From the NCBI GenBank assembly GCA_947629795.1, contig CANRFC010000016.1, positions 1 to 55,411 of the forward strand: a DNA stretch of 55,411 nt, in the 5' to 3' direction. Under the pieces are notes generated by a model, which worked only from the letters and a program-made list of their open reading frames with translations, was not told the origin of the DNA and did not search any database. This document shows, one piece after another, positions 16,546 to 26,647 of the stretch. This DNA is from an uncultured Oscillospiraceae bacterium. GTDB lineage: Bacteria > Bacillota > Clostridia > Oscillospirales > Oscillospiraceae. A program made the translations under genes and the position numbers. Position 1 is the stretch's first letter, and each line of letters opens with the position of its first letter.

Positions 16546-18023
16546 GACAGGACGAAATGAAGAAGGTGCTGGAGATGGGGGTGCTGCTCTCTGCGGAGCG
16601 GGACCCCAACCGGCTGCTGGACCGGATCCTCAACTGCGTGATGGACCTGGCCCGGTGCGACGGAGGGACCCTCTATCTCCTGGACGGAGACGCCCTGCGC
16701 TTCAAGATCATGCGCACGGACTCCATGGGGACCCACACGGGCGGGGACGGAAAGGACCCGGACCTTCCGCCGGTGAAGCTGCGGCGGGAGAACGTGTGCG
16801 CCCTGTCCCTGCTGGAGGACCGGACGGTCCGCATCCAGGATGTGTATCATGACCCCACCTGCGACTTTTCCGGCCCCATCGCCTATGACGCCATGACGGG
16901 CTACCACACCCAGTCCATGCTGGTGGTGCCTCTGCGGGGCCGGGAGGGGGAGCGTATCGGGGTCATCCAGCTCATCAACGCCCTGGATGAGGAGGGAAAG
17001 GTCTGCGCCTTCTCCGAGGAGATGGTCCTGGTCCTGGAATCTCTGGCCTCCCAGGCGGCGGTGACCATCCAGAATACCCGCTACATCCTGGAGATCCAGG
17101 ACCTGCTCGACTCCTTCGTGCGGGTGATGTCCACCGCCATCGACGAGCGCTCCCCCTACAACGCCCACCACTCCCGCCGCATGGCGGAGTGCGGCGGCCG
17201 GTTCATCGATTTCCTGAACGCCCGGGCGGAGGCCCAGGGCCGGGAGCGGCCCTTCTCTCCCCATCACCGGGAGGAGCTGGTCATGAGTATCTGGCTCCAC
17301 GACATCGGCAAGCTGACCACCCCCCTGGCGGTCATGGACAAGTCGGAGCGGCTCTCCCCGGCGCAGAAGACGGAGATCCGCCACCGCCTGGAGACCATCC
17401 GCCTGCGGGGAAAGATCGACTTTCTGGAGGGCCGCATCTCCAGGGAAGCCTGGGATGCGCTGGAGGCAGAGACCAAGGAGACCGGGGCGACCATCGAACA
17501 GATGAGCACCGCCGGCTTTCTCTCCGACGAGAAGCTGGCCTGGCTGGCCGCGGTGCGGGCGCGGACCTACACCGATGAAGCCGGCCGGGAGTGCCATTGG
17601 CTCACAGATGAGGAGAGTGCCATGCTCTCCATCCGCAAGGGAACGCTCTCTCCGGAGGAGCGGGAGGTCATGGAGAACCACGTGGTGGTGACGGATAAGC
17701 TCCTGTCCCAGATCAAGTTCCCCATTGAGCTCTCCCATGTCCGGCAGTGGGCCGCCGCTCACCACGAACTGCTCAACGGCTCCGGCTACCCCGGCCATCT
17801 CACCGCGGAGGCCATTCCCACCGAGGTGCGCATCATCACCATCCTGGATATCTTCGACGCCCTGGTGGCTGACGACCGGCCCTATAAGCCGGGGATGCCG
17901 GTGGAAAAGGCCCTCTCCATCCTGAAGGAGATGGCGGACCGGGAGGGGAAGCTGGACCCGGGCCTGACAGACGACTTCCTGGCCAGCCGCTGCTGGGAGG
18001 AGACAACAGGGAAGGGGGCCTGA
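16542..18023 (+). CDS. GAF and HD-GYP domain protein (c-di-GMP phosphodiesterase)
   Basis: The 493-residue cytosolic protein has a GAF sensor domain (about 5-180), a short helix and an HD-GYP domain (about 190-480). Metal and catalytic residues are visible: NAHHS, His253-Asp254 (LHDIGK), ENHV, AHHE and the GYP motif at 415-417 (GSGYPGHL). HD-GYP enzymes hydrolyse c-di-GMP to pGpG or GMP. About 110 residues separate the HDIGK and ENH motifs, longer than in most relatives. The start ATG overlaps the previous stop, and the cyclase gene begins 2 bases after this stop. A small ligand bound by the GAF domain probably sets its activity. Confidence 0.9.
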   Translation: MRQDEMKKVLEMGVLLSAERDPNRLLDRILNCVMDLARCDGGTLYLLDGDALRFKIMRTDSMGTHTGGDGKDPDLPPVKLRRENVCALSLLEDRTVRIQDVYHDPTCDFSGPIAYDAMTGYHTQSMLVVPLRGREGERIGVIQLINALDEEGKVCAFSEEMVLVLESLASQAAVTIQNTRYILEIQDLLDSFVRVMSTAIDERSPYNAHHSRRMAECGGRFIDFLNARAEAQGRERPFSPHHREELVMSIWLHDIGKLTTPLAVMDKSERLSPAQKTEIRHRLETIRLRGKIDFLEGRISREAWDALEAETKETGATIEQMSTAGFLSDEKLAWLAAVRARTYTDEAGRECHWLTDEESAMLSIRKGTLSPEEREVMENHVVVTDKLLSQIKFPIELSHVRQWAAAHHELLNGSGYPGHLTAEAIPTEVRIITILDIFDALVADDRPYKPGMPVEKALSILKEMADREGKLDPGLTDDFLASRCWEETTGKGA

Positions 18024-18025
18024 CC

Positions 18026-19837
18026 GTGAAAGATTTCCGGAAAGGACGGGCCTATCCCCTGCTGCTTGCCCTGGCGGCTGCCGGGCTGCTGACATGCCTG
18101 GCCTGGGCGGGACTCCTGGACGGGGCGGACCGGACCGCGTCGGATGCCTGGTACCGGGACTTTCAGACCACCGAGGGAGACGTGGTGCTGGTGGGTATTG
18201 ACCAGCGGGCCCTGGAGGAGATCGGCCCCTACGAGGAGTGGGGCCGGGACATCATGGCCATGGCGGTGGAATACCTCAACGAGTCCGAGGACTGCCATCC
18301 GGCGGCCATCGCCCTGGACGTGCTCTACATCGGCGAGCGGGACCCGGACGCCGACGCCTGGCTGGCAGAGGCGGCGGCGGAGTACGGCAACGTCATCACC
18401 GGCTGCGCCGCCCAGTTCCAGGACGCCTTCGTGGAGCAGGCGGGCGGCGGATTTTACCGGGACCGGTTCACCATCGCCGCTTTTGAGGAGCCCTATGAGG
18501 CCCTCCGGGAAGTGGTGACCGAGGGGCACATCAACGTCATGCTGGACACAGACGGCGTGCTGCGCCACCACCTGCTCTCCTATCAGCTGGAGGACGGCCG
18601 GGAGATCCCCTCCATGGCCCTGGCGGCGGCCACCAAGTTCCGGGAGTTCCACGGCCTGGACCCCATCACCCTGCCGCCGGTGGACAGCAACGGATTCTGG
18701 TACGTGCCCTTCTGCGGCGCGCCGGGCGACATGTCCGAATCCATCTCGGTGGCGGACCTCCTCACCGGAGAGGTCCCGGCGGACTACTTCGCGGGAAAGG
18801 TGGTCTTCATCGGCCCCTACGCGCCGGGCCTGCAGGACACCTACGTCACGGCGGCGGACCACGCCCAGCCCATGTACGGCGTGGAGTACCAGGCCAACGC
18901 CGTCCAGGCCCTGCTGTGGGGAAACTATAAGCAGGAAGTGGGCCAGGCCCTTCAGCTTCTCATCCTGTTCTGCCTGCTGTTCCTGGGCTCCCTGTGCTTC
19001 CGGGGCAAGTCCGTGGGAATTTCCACCGCGGTGTGGGTCCTCATCGGCGCCGGCTGGCTGGGGCTCAGCCGTTGGGCTTACGGCGCCGGCTGGGTGCTCC
19101 ACGTGCTGTGGGTCCCGGTGGGCATCACCATCCTGTACGCCGGCTCCCTGGCCGTCAACTACATCCGCGCCGCCAGGGAGCGTCGGAAGATCACCGGCAC
19201 CTTCCAGCGCTACGTGGCCCCGGAGATCGTCCGGGAGCTGCTCAAGGAGGGCGACGCCCTGGAGCTGGGGGGCAAGCAGGTGAACATCGCGGTGCTCTTT
19301 GTGGACGTGCGGGGCTTCACCACCATGAGCGAGATGCTGGAGCCCACCCAAGTGGTGGAGATCCTGAACCGGTACCTGACCCTGATCTCCGATTGCATCC
19401 TGCGCAACCACGGCACCCTGGACAAATTTGTGGGAGACGCGGCCATGGCCTTCTGGGGTGCCCCGCTGCCCCAGGAGGACTACGTGATGAAGGCCGCCCA
19501 GGCGGCCATGGACATGGTCAAGGGCTCCCAGGCCCTCTCCGAGGAGCTCATGGCCCAGTTCGGCCGCACCGTGTCCTTCGGCATCGGCATCCACGTAGGC
19601 GAAGCGGTGGTGGGGAACATCGGCTCCCTGCGGCGGATGGACTACACCGCCATCGGCGACACCGTGAACACCGCCGCCCGCCTGGAGGCCAACGCCCCCG
19701 GCGGCACCATCTACATCTCCCGGGCGGTGGCCGACGCTCTGGCCGGCCGCATCGAGACCACCTCCCTGGGCAGCACCATCCGCCTCAAGGGGAAAAAGGA
19801 AGGCTTTGAGATCCTGACTCTGGACAAGATTTTGTGA
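18026..19837 (+). CDS. CHASE2 domain class III adenylate cyclase
   Basis: The 603-residue protein has an N-terminal membrane segment (about 10-30), an extracellular CHASE2 sensor domain (about 35-300), two or three membrane segments (about 305-385) and a class III cyclase domain (about 395-600). Metal-binding Asp427 (FVDVRG) and Asp471 (KFVGDA), base-reading Lys467 and Asp539 (MDYTAIGD), and transition-state Asn548 and Arg552 are present. The Lys/Asp pair points to ATP and so to cAMP. GTG 18026 follows GGAAGGGGG at a good distance. It sits between an HD-GYP enzyme and an exported FecR-domain protein, suggesting a signal from the surface to cyclic nucleotides. Confidence 0.9.
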   Translation: MKDFRKGRAYPLLLALAAAGLLTCLAWAGLLDGADRTASDAWYRDFQTTEGDVVLVGIDQRALEEIGPYEEWGRDIMAMAVEYLNESEDCHPAAIALDVLYIGERDPDADAWLAEAAAEYGNVITGCAAQFQDAFVEQAGGGFYRDRFTIAAFEEPYEALREVVTEGHINVMLDTDGVLRHHLLSYQLEDGREIPSMALAAATKFREFHGLDPITLPPVDSNGFWYVPFCGAPGDMSESISVADLLTGEVPADYFAGKVVFIGPYAPGLQDTYVTAADHAQPMYGVEYQANAVQALLWGNYKQEVGQALQLLILFCLLFLGSLCFRGKSVGISTAVWVLIGAGWLGLSRWAYGAGWVLHVLWVPVGITILYAGSLAVNYIRAARERRKITGTFQRYVAPEIVRELLKEGDALELGGKQVNIAVLFVDVRGFTTMSEMLEPTQVVEILNRYLTLISDCILRNHGTLDKFVGDAAMAFWGAPLPQEDYVMKAAQAAMDMVKGSQALSEELMAQFGRTVSFGIGIHVGEAVVGNIGSLRRMDYTAIGDTVNTAARLEANAPGGTIYISRAVADALAGRIETTSLGSTIRLKGKKEGFEILTLDKIL

Positions 19838-19850
19838 GGTGATCGAGGGC

Positions 19851-22800
19851 ATGAGAAGCATCAAAGACCGCGTCCTTGCGGCAGCGCTGTCCGTCGCGCT
19901 GGCCCTGGGCTGTATGTCCACCGCCCTGGCGGCGGAGACCGCCACGGCCACCAACATGCGCCTGACCAAGACGGAGGGGACCGTCACCATTACCAACAGC
20001 AGCGGGCGGGGGGTCTCCATCCTGAAAAACCTGCTCCTGCGCAGCGGCTACCGCATCCAGACCGAGAAGTCCAGCTACGCCTGGATCAGCCTGGACGGCA
20101 CGAAGCTGGTGAAGACCGACGCAGTCAGCGACGTGGAGATCCGCAAGAGCGGAAAGAAGCTGGAGGTCCTGGTGAACGAAGGCAGCCTCTTCTTCGATGT
20201 CACCGAGCCCCTGAAGGACGATGAATCCCTGAACATCCGTACCTCCACCCTGGTGGCGGGCATCCGGGGGACCTGCGGCATCGTGAAGACCGTGGACGAG
20301 AACACCAGCCGGCTGTCCGTGCTGGAGGGCACAGTCCACGTGTCCGTGGCCGACCCCGTCACCGGCGAGACTAAGACCGGGACCGTCACCGCCGGCGAGA
20401 CCGCCCTGTGCGCCATCCGGCCGGAGAACGGCGCCGGCAGCATCTGCGTGATCGAGACCGATGCCGTCCGGGCCGGGGAAGTGGACGGCTTTGTCCTGGT
20501 GGAAGCGGCGGCGGACGAGACCCTGCAGGCCCGGATCCTGGAGGGTTCCGGCCTGGACCTGACAGAGGAGGACCCGGCAGAGCGCCTGGGCCGGGACCAG
20601 GCGGCAGTGGAGGAAGAGCTCCAAGCGGTGGCGGCCCGGACCGAGGAGCAGGCGGCCCGGAGCGGAGTGCAGGCGGACGATGAGGTCAGCGTCCCCGTGT
20701 GGACGATGCCCCGGGCGGAGAAGACCGACCATCCCATCCCCACGCCCCCGCGGACCGGCGGCAGCAGCAGCGGAAGCGGCGGCGGAGGGGGCGGCAGCCA
20801 GCCCAGTCCCAGTCCTGCCCCCAGCGAGAGCCCCAGCCCCAGTCCCGACCCCAGTCCCAGCCCCAGCCCCAGTCCCGACCCCAGTCCCAGCCCCAGCGAG
20901 TCTGCCACACCCACGTATACCGTCACCTTTGACGCCAACGGCGGTGAAACTTTGGACCCCAATTCCGCCACCACCGGGGAGGACGGCACACTCGCCAGCC
21001 TGCCCACCCCCACTTGGAGCGGACATACCCTCCTGGGCTGGTTCACCGCCTCTACCGGCGGGACAGAGGTGACCAATGACACAAGATTCTCGGCGGACAC
21101 CACCATTTACGCCCAGTGGACGCCGGTCTATACCATTACCTTTGACGCCAACGGCGGCACTGTGACTCCCACCGCCGCCCAGACCGGGACGGGCAGCAAG
21201 CTCACCGGCCTGCCCACCCCCACCACCTCCGAAACAGGAAAGGTCTTTGGCGGCTGGTACACTGCCGCCAGCGGCGGCACGAGAGTGGAGGCAGACCGGG
21301 TATATACGGAAAATACCACCCTCTACGCCCACTGGTCAACCATCGGCTACACCTACGATGCAGCGAGCAAAACGCTGACCATCCAGGGCAGCGGGAGAAT
21401 GGAGAGCATCGAGGGCTATGATGATGATGCTATTGCCCCCTCTGTCCCCTGGAGCGCCCATACATCCGAGGTGGAGACCGTTGTGATTGGGAACGGTGTT
21501 ACCAATATCAGTGCAGGTGCCTTTGAAAACTGCACCAACCTGACCAGCGTGACGATCCCGGACAGCGTGACCATGATCAACAGGCATGCCTTCTTCGGCT
21601 GTACCGGTTTGACCGGCATCACGCTCCCGGATAGCCTTGGACTGATCGACTTGGGTGCCTTCTCCGGCTGTACCGGCCTGACCAGAGTAGACCTTCCCAC
21701 CGGAGTCAGAGAGATCCAAAATGGTGCGTTCAGCGGCTGCACCAACCTGACCAGCATCAACATTCCCGTTGGAGTGACCACGATGGGTACGGGCATCTTC
21801 AGCGGCTGTACCGGCCTGCAAACGGTGACAAATTCCTCCAGCGTGACTACCATCGGCGAGAGCATGTTTGAAGGCTGCACCGCCCTGACCAGCGTGGAGA
21901 TCCCCACCACCGTGACCACCATCGGCAATCGGGCATTCTACAACTGTAAGGTACTGCCCAGCGTAAATATCCCCGCTACCGTGACCAGCATTGGCAGCGA
22001 GGCATTCAAAAGCTGCTGGGCCCTGGCAAGTATCGCGCTTCCCACCGACCTCGAAACCCTTGGCAGCGAGGCGTTCAGCGGGTGTGATAAGCTGGCCGGC
22101 ACCGTGACGATCCCCGGTGGGGTGAAGACCGTTGGCAGCAAAGCTTTCTTTGGCTGTAAGATAACCGCCGTGACCCTGGAGAGCGGCGTGGAGGAGATCG
22201 GAGCCAGCGCATTTATTAGCTGTACCAGTCTGAATGCTGTGACGCTTCCCACCACGCTGAAAACCATTGGCGAAAGCGCGTTCTTTGGGTGTACCGGCCT
22301 GACCACCGTGACCTACGGCGGCACAGAGGCCCAATGGAATGCCATCACGATAGGCACTGGAAATACCAGTCTCAAAAATAAGATCACCGGCATTACCAAC
22401 GATACCCATACTTACAGTTACGCTCCTGTTACTTCCCCCGCCCGGCTCATGGCCCGGGGCGCCGCCCCCGACTATACGGGCGCGCCCCTCCTTGCCTCCC
22501 TCTCCCTTGTGCCCACCGCCCCGGCTGACACGCCCGTCTATACCGACATCCCCGCCGATGCGTGGTACGCGGAGGCGGCCGCCTGGTGCCGGGACCGGGG
22601 CCTGATGGTGGGCACCGGCGGCTCCGCCTTCTCCCCGGAGGACAGCATGACCCGGGCCATGATGGCCGTGGTGCTCCACCGACTGGCGGGCTCCCCCGGG
22701 GACCATCAGGCGGCCTACCCCGACGTGGCCGGGGACGCCTGGTACGCCGGGGCGGTCTCCTGGGCCAGGGACCAAAAACTCATGATCGGCTATCCCAACG

Positions 22801-23858
22801 GCAATTTCGGGCCCGACGACCCCGTGACCCACGCCCAGGTCGACCTGATCTTCCAGCGGTACAGCGGGGACCCCACCGTCCAGGCCGTCAGCGGGGATAC
22901 TCCCAATGCCCTGACCACCCGGGCCGAGCTTGCGGCGGCGCTGATGAAGTTTGACGGGGGGCAGCTCCTTCCGCCCGGCACCCTGTCGGAGTACAGCGTG
23001 ATGGACCTCCGCTGCGCCCCCTCCGGCCTGGCCCTGGCTGAGGACGGCTCCCTGCTGGTGACCGACACGTACAGCAAGCGGATCTGGCAGGTGAAGAGCC
23101 GCTCCGCCGAGGTCTATGCCGGCGGCGAGACCGCGGAGGGCCTGTACGGCCAGAGCGTGGGCGGCTACCGTGACGCGGGGCTGACGGACAGCTGGTTTGG
23201 GGAGCCCTGGGCCATCGCCTCCTTCCTGGACGGCTGGGCCGTGACGGACGCGTCCAATCACGTGGTCCGGCTGATCCAAAACGGCAGGGTCCGCACCCTC
23301 AACGGAGCCTCAACAGAGGGGTTAGAGACGGCGAAAAACGGCGTGATTTTCCACCATCCCACCGGCCTGGCCGCCGATGACCAGGGCAACCTGTATGTCT
23401 CCGACACCTTCAGCGGCGCGGTCCGCCGGGTCACGCCCCAGGGCAGCGTCACCACGGTGGCGGCGGGCCTCACCGAGCCCATGGGCCTGTGCTGGTCCGC
23501 CGGCGCCCTCTACATCGCCGAGACCGGGGCCAACCGGGTCATGAAGCTGGAGGACAACAAGCTGACTGTGCTGGCCGGCAGCGGCCAGGAGGGCGCGGAG
23601 GACGGCAGAGCGGACCGGGCCAGCTTTTCCTCTCCCCAGGGCGTGGCCGTGGGGGAGGACGGCAGCATATACGTGGCAGATACCTGCAACAGCGCCATCC
23701 GCCAGGTGAAGGACGGGACCGTGACCACCCTCGCCATCCGCGCCATGGAGACCACCGACCCGGGCCTGGTCAGTCCCACAGGTCTGCTGGTCCGGGACGA
23801 CAGGCTGTATATCAGCGACCCCTTTGCCAGAAAGGTGTTTGTGTATCAGCTGCGGTGA
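19851..23858 (+). CDS. Giant exported FecR / LRR / SLH / NHL protein
   Basis: The 1335-residue protein starts at ATG 19851 behind GAGGTGATC. It has a signal peptide (to about residue 27), a FecR-like domain (about 35-190, with LVAGIRGTCGIV), a Ser/Pro repeat linker (about 320-350), two Listeria-Bacteroides (Flg_new) repeats (about 355-495), a BspA-type LRR_5 array (about 500-850, pattern AFSGCTGLTRVDLP), two SLH domains (about 895-1005) and a C-terminal NHL beta-propeller (about 1045-1335, GLALAEDGSLLVTDTYS). The SLH domains should anchor it to the cell wall. It follows the cyclase gene by 13 bases. FecR domains usually pass or bind signals next to a membrane sensor, so it may act with the CHASE2 protein. 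Confidence 0.88.
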   Translation: MRSIKDRVLAAALSVALALGCMSTALAAETATATNMRLTKTEGTVTITNSSGRGVSILKNLLLRSGYRIQTEKSSYAWISLDGTKLVKTDAVSDVEIRKSGKKLEVLVNEGSLFFDVTEPLKDDESLNIRTSTLVAGIRGTCGIVKTVDENTSRLSVLEGTVHVSVADPVTGETKTGTVTAGETALCAIRPENGAGSICVIETDAVRAGEVDGFVLVEAAADETLQARILEGSGLDLTEEDPAERLGRDQAAVEEELQAVAARTEEQAARSGVQADDEVSVPVWTMPRAEKTDHPIPTPPRTGGSSSGSGGGGGGSQPSPSPAPSESPSPSPDPSPSPSPSPDPSPSPSESATPTYTVTFDANGGETLDPNSATTGEDGTLASLPTPTWSGHTLLGWFTASTGGTEVTNDTRFSADTTIYAQWTPVYTITFDANGGTVTPTAAQTGTGSKLTGLPTPTTSETGKVFGGWYTAASGGTRVEADRVYTENTTLYAHWSTIGYTYDAASKTLTIQGSGRMESIEGYDDDAIAPSVPWSAHTSEVETVVIGNGVTNISAGAFENCTNLTSVTIPDSVTMINRHAFFGCTGLTGITLPDSLGLIDLGAFSGCTGLTRVDLPTGVREIQNGAFSGCTNLTSINIPVGVTTMGTGIFSGCTGLQTVTNSSSVTTIGESMFEGCTALTSVEIPTTVTTIGNRAFYNCKVLPSVNIPATVTSIGSEAFKSCWALASIALPTDLETLGSEAFSGCDKLAGTVTIPGGVKTVGSKAFFGCKITAVTLESGVEEIGASAFISCTSLNAVTLPTTLKTIGESAFFGCTGLTTVTYGGTEAQWNAITIGTGNTSLKNKITGITNDTHTYSYAPVTSPARLMARGAAPDYTGAPLLASLSLVPTAPADTPVYTDIPADAWYAEAAAWCRDRGLMVGTGGSAFSPEDSMTRAMMAVVLHRLAGSPGDHQAAYPDVAGDAWYAGAVSWARDQKLMIGYPNGNFGPDDPVTHAQVDLIFQRYSGDPTVQAVSGDTPNALTTRAELAAALMKFDGGQLLPPGTLSEYSVMDLRCAPSGLALAEDGSLLVTDTYSKRIWQVKSRSAEVYAGGETAEGLYGQSVGGYRDAGLTDSWFGEPWAIASFLDGWAVTDASNHVVRLIQNGRVRTLNGASTEGLETAKNGVIFHHPTGLAADDQGNLYVSDTFSGAVRRVTPQGSVTTVAAGLTEPMGLCWSAGALYIAETGANRVMKLEDNKLTVLAGSGQEGAEDGRADRASFSSPQGVAVGEDGSIYVADTCNSAIRQVKDGTVTTLAIRAMETTDPGLVSPTGLLVRDDRLYISDPFARKVFVYQLR
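20805..20899 (+). repeat. Ser-Pro repeat linker DNA
   Basis: A run of CCCAGT, CCCAGC and CCCGAC hexamers encodes alternating Ser-Pro and Asp-Pro dipeptides between the FecR part and the Flg_new repeats of the giant exported protein. Such an array is prone to length change by slippage and probably forms a stiff cell-wall-spanning linker. Confidence 0.85.
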
Positions 23859-23907
23859 AGGCGTTTCAGAGACCGTGTGGGAGCCCTGCAGGAGTTCCCG
23901 CAGACGA

Positions 23908-23942
23908 TGCGAAGAGCGGCCCCGGCGGGGCCGCTCTTCGCA
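23908..23942. terminator. Perfect GC-rich hairpin, probable terminator without T-run
   Basis: TGCGAAGAGCGGCCCC pairs with GGGGCCGCTCTTCGCA around a 3-base loop, about 50 bases after the stop of the giant exported protein gene. No T-run follows, so it may act as a pause site or RNA-stabilising hairpin instead of a classical terminator. Confidence 0.5.
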
Positions 23943-24101
23943 CTTCAAAGCCGGACTTTTCATCGCCTGCGCCGCAATTTCCCGGCTTCAGCTTGGGGGA
24001 CGCCGGCGCGTCGGAACGGCTTCCGGGGACGCAGGAGGGGGATGATCTCCCGCCCCGCACAGGCAGGGAGCCCGCATGGTGCCCCGTGCCCGCCCTTTTT
24101 C

Positions 24102-24130
24102 TTGACAACCCTGTCTGGTTTTGAGATAAT
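24102..24130 (+). promoter_or_regulatory. Strong sigma-A-type promoter of the HTH/kinase pair
   Basis: TTGACA (24102-24107), a 17-bp spacer and GATAAT (24125-24130) form a near-consensus promoter 40 bases before the HTH gene. The rest of the gap 23943-24101 shows no gene. Confidence 0.8.
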
Positions 24131-24169
24131 AAAGTCAAAATAAATGTAAACGAGGCGGGAGGCGACAAA

Positions 24170-24576
24170 ATGCGGCCCACACAGGAGCTGGAGCAGGAGA
24201 TCCGGACAAGTTCCGACCCGGCAATGCTGGCCGGGGAGGACTATGCCCTGCCGACCCTTCCGGAGTACCTGTCCGCGCTACTGGCGGAGCGGGGGCTCAC
24301 CGTCCGGGAGGCGATCCTGGCCTGCAATCTGGACCGGAATTACGGCTATCAGCTCTTCAACGGCACCCGCCGCCCCACCCGGAACACCCTGCTGGTGCTG
24401 GCCCTGGCCCTGCATTTGCCGGAGGAGGAGGCCCAGCGGCTGCTGAAGATCGGCGGGAGGCAGCCCCTCTATGCCCGGAACCGCTGGGACGCGGCGGTGC
24501 TGTATGCCCTGGGCCACGACCTGGGAGTGGAGGGGGCGGAGGAACTGCTGCGCTCCCTGGGAGAGGGGGAGCTCCT

Positions 24577-24580
<4 letters not shown>
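24170..24580 (+). CDS. Small helix-turn-helix protein paired with a kinase
   Basis: The 136-residue protein contains an HTH similar to the Xre/Cro type at about 40-100 (LTVREAILACNLDRNYGYQL, then NGTRRPTRNTLLVLALAL). GGGAGG precedes ATG 24170. Its stop overlaps the GTG start of the Ser/Thr kinase gene (GTGA), and one strong promoter serves both, so the two probably work together. The HTH protein could be a substrate or partner of the kinase; this is inferred from the tight coupling only. Confidence 0.75.
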
Positions 24581-26460
<1,880 letters not shown>

Positions 26461-26476
26461 GGGGGCACAGACCTGC

Positions 26477-26529
26477 ATACCAAAAAAGACGGAGACTTTG
26501 GTATCCTTTGCCATAGTCCCGTCTTTTTT
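26477..26529. terminator. Terminator region with two competing hairpins
   Basis: AAAAAAGACGG (26482-26492) can pair with CCGTCTTTTTT (26519-26529), and ATACCAAA (26477-26484) with TTTGGTAT (26497-26504). The first is flanked by A- and T-runs and can serve both the kinase gene and the minus-strand MATE gene. The remaining bases to 26647 hold nothing I can name. Confidence 0.6.
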
Positions 26530-26647
26530 CAGCGTTTCCAACCATATGGATATGCAAACAAGAAATTTTACGGCATGTGCATGGATGACGATACGGTCAT
26601 CTGAAGGTACTGCGGCCGGAGGCTGGCGGGGGAGTGGACTGCCAAGC

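Noticed and set aside
17882-20020. Long minus-strand frame opposite the cyclase gene
   Set aside because: Antisense to an intact CHASE2 cyclase with all catalytic residues; no start signals and no recognisable domains.
20805-20899. Short repeated units that could suggest a CRISPR array
   Set aside because: The units are contiguous hexamers in frame with a coding region, with no spacers; they encode a Ser-Pro linker.
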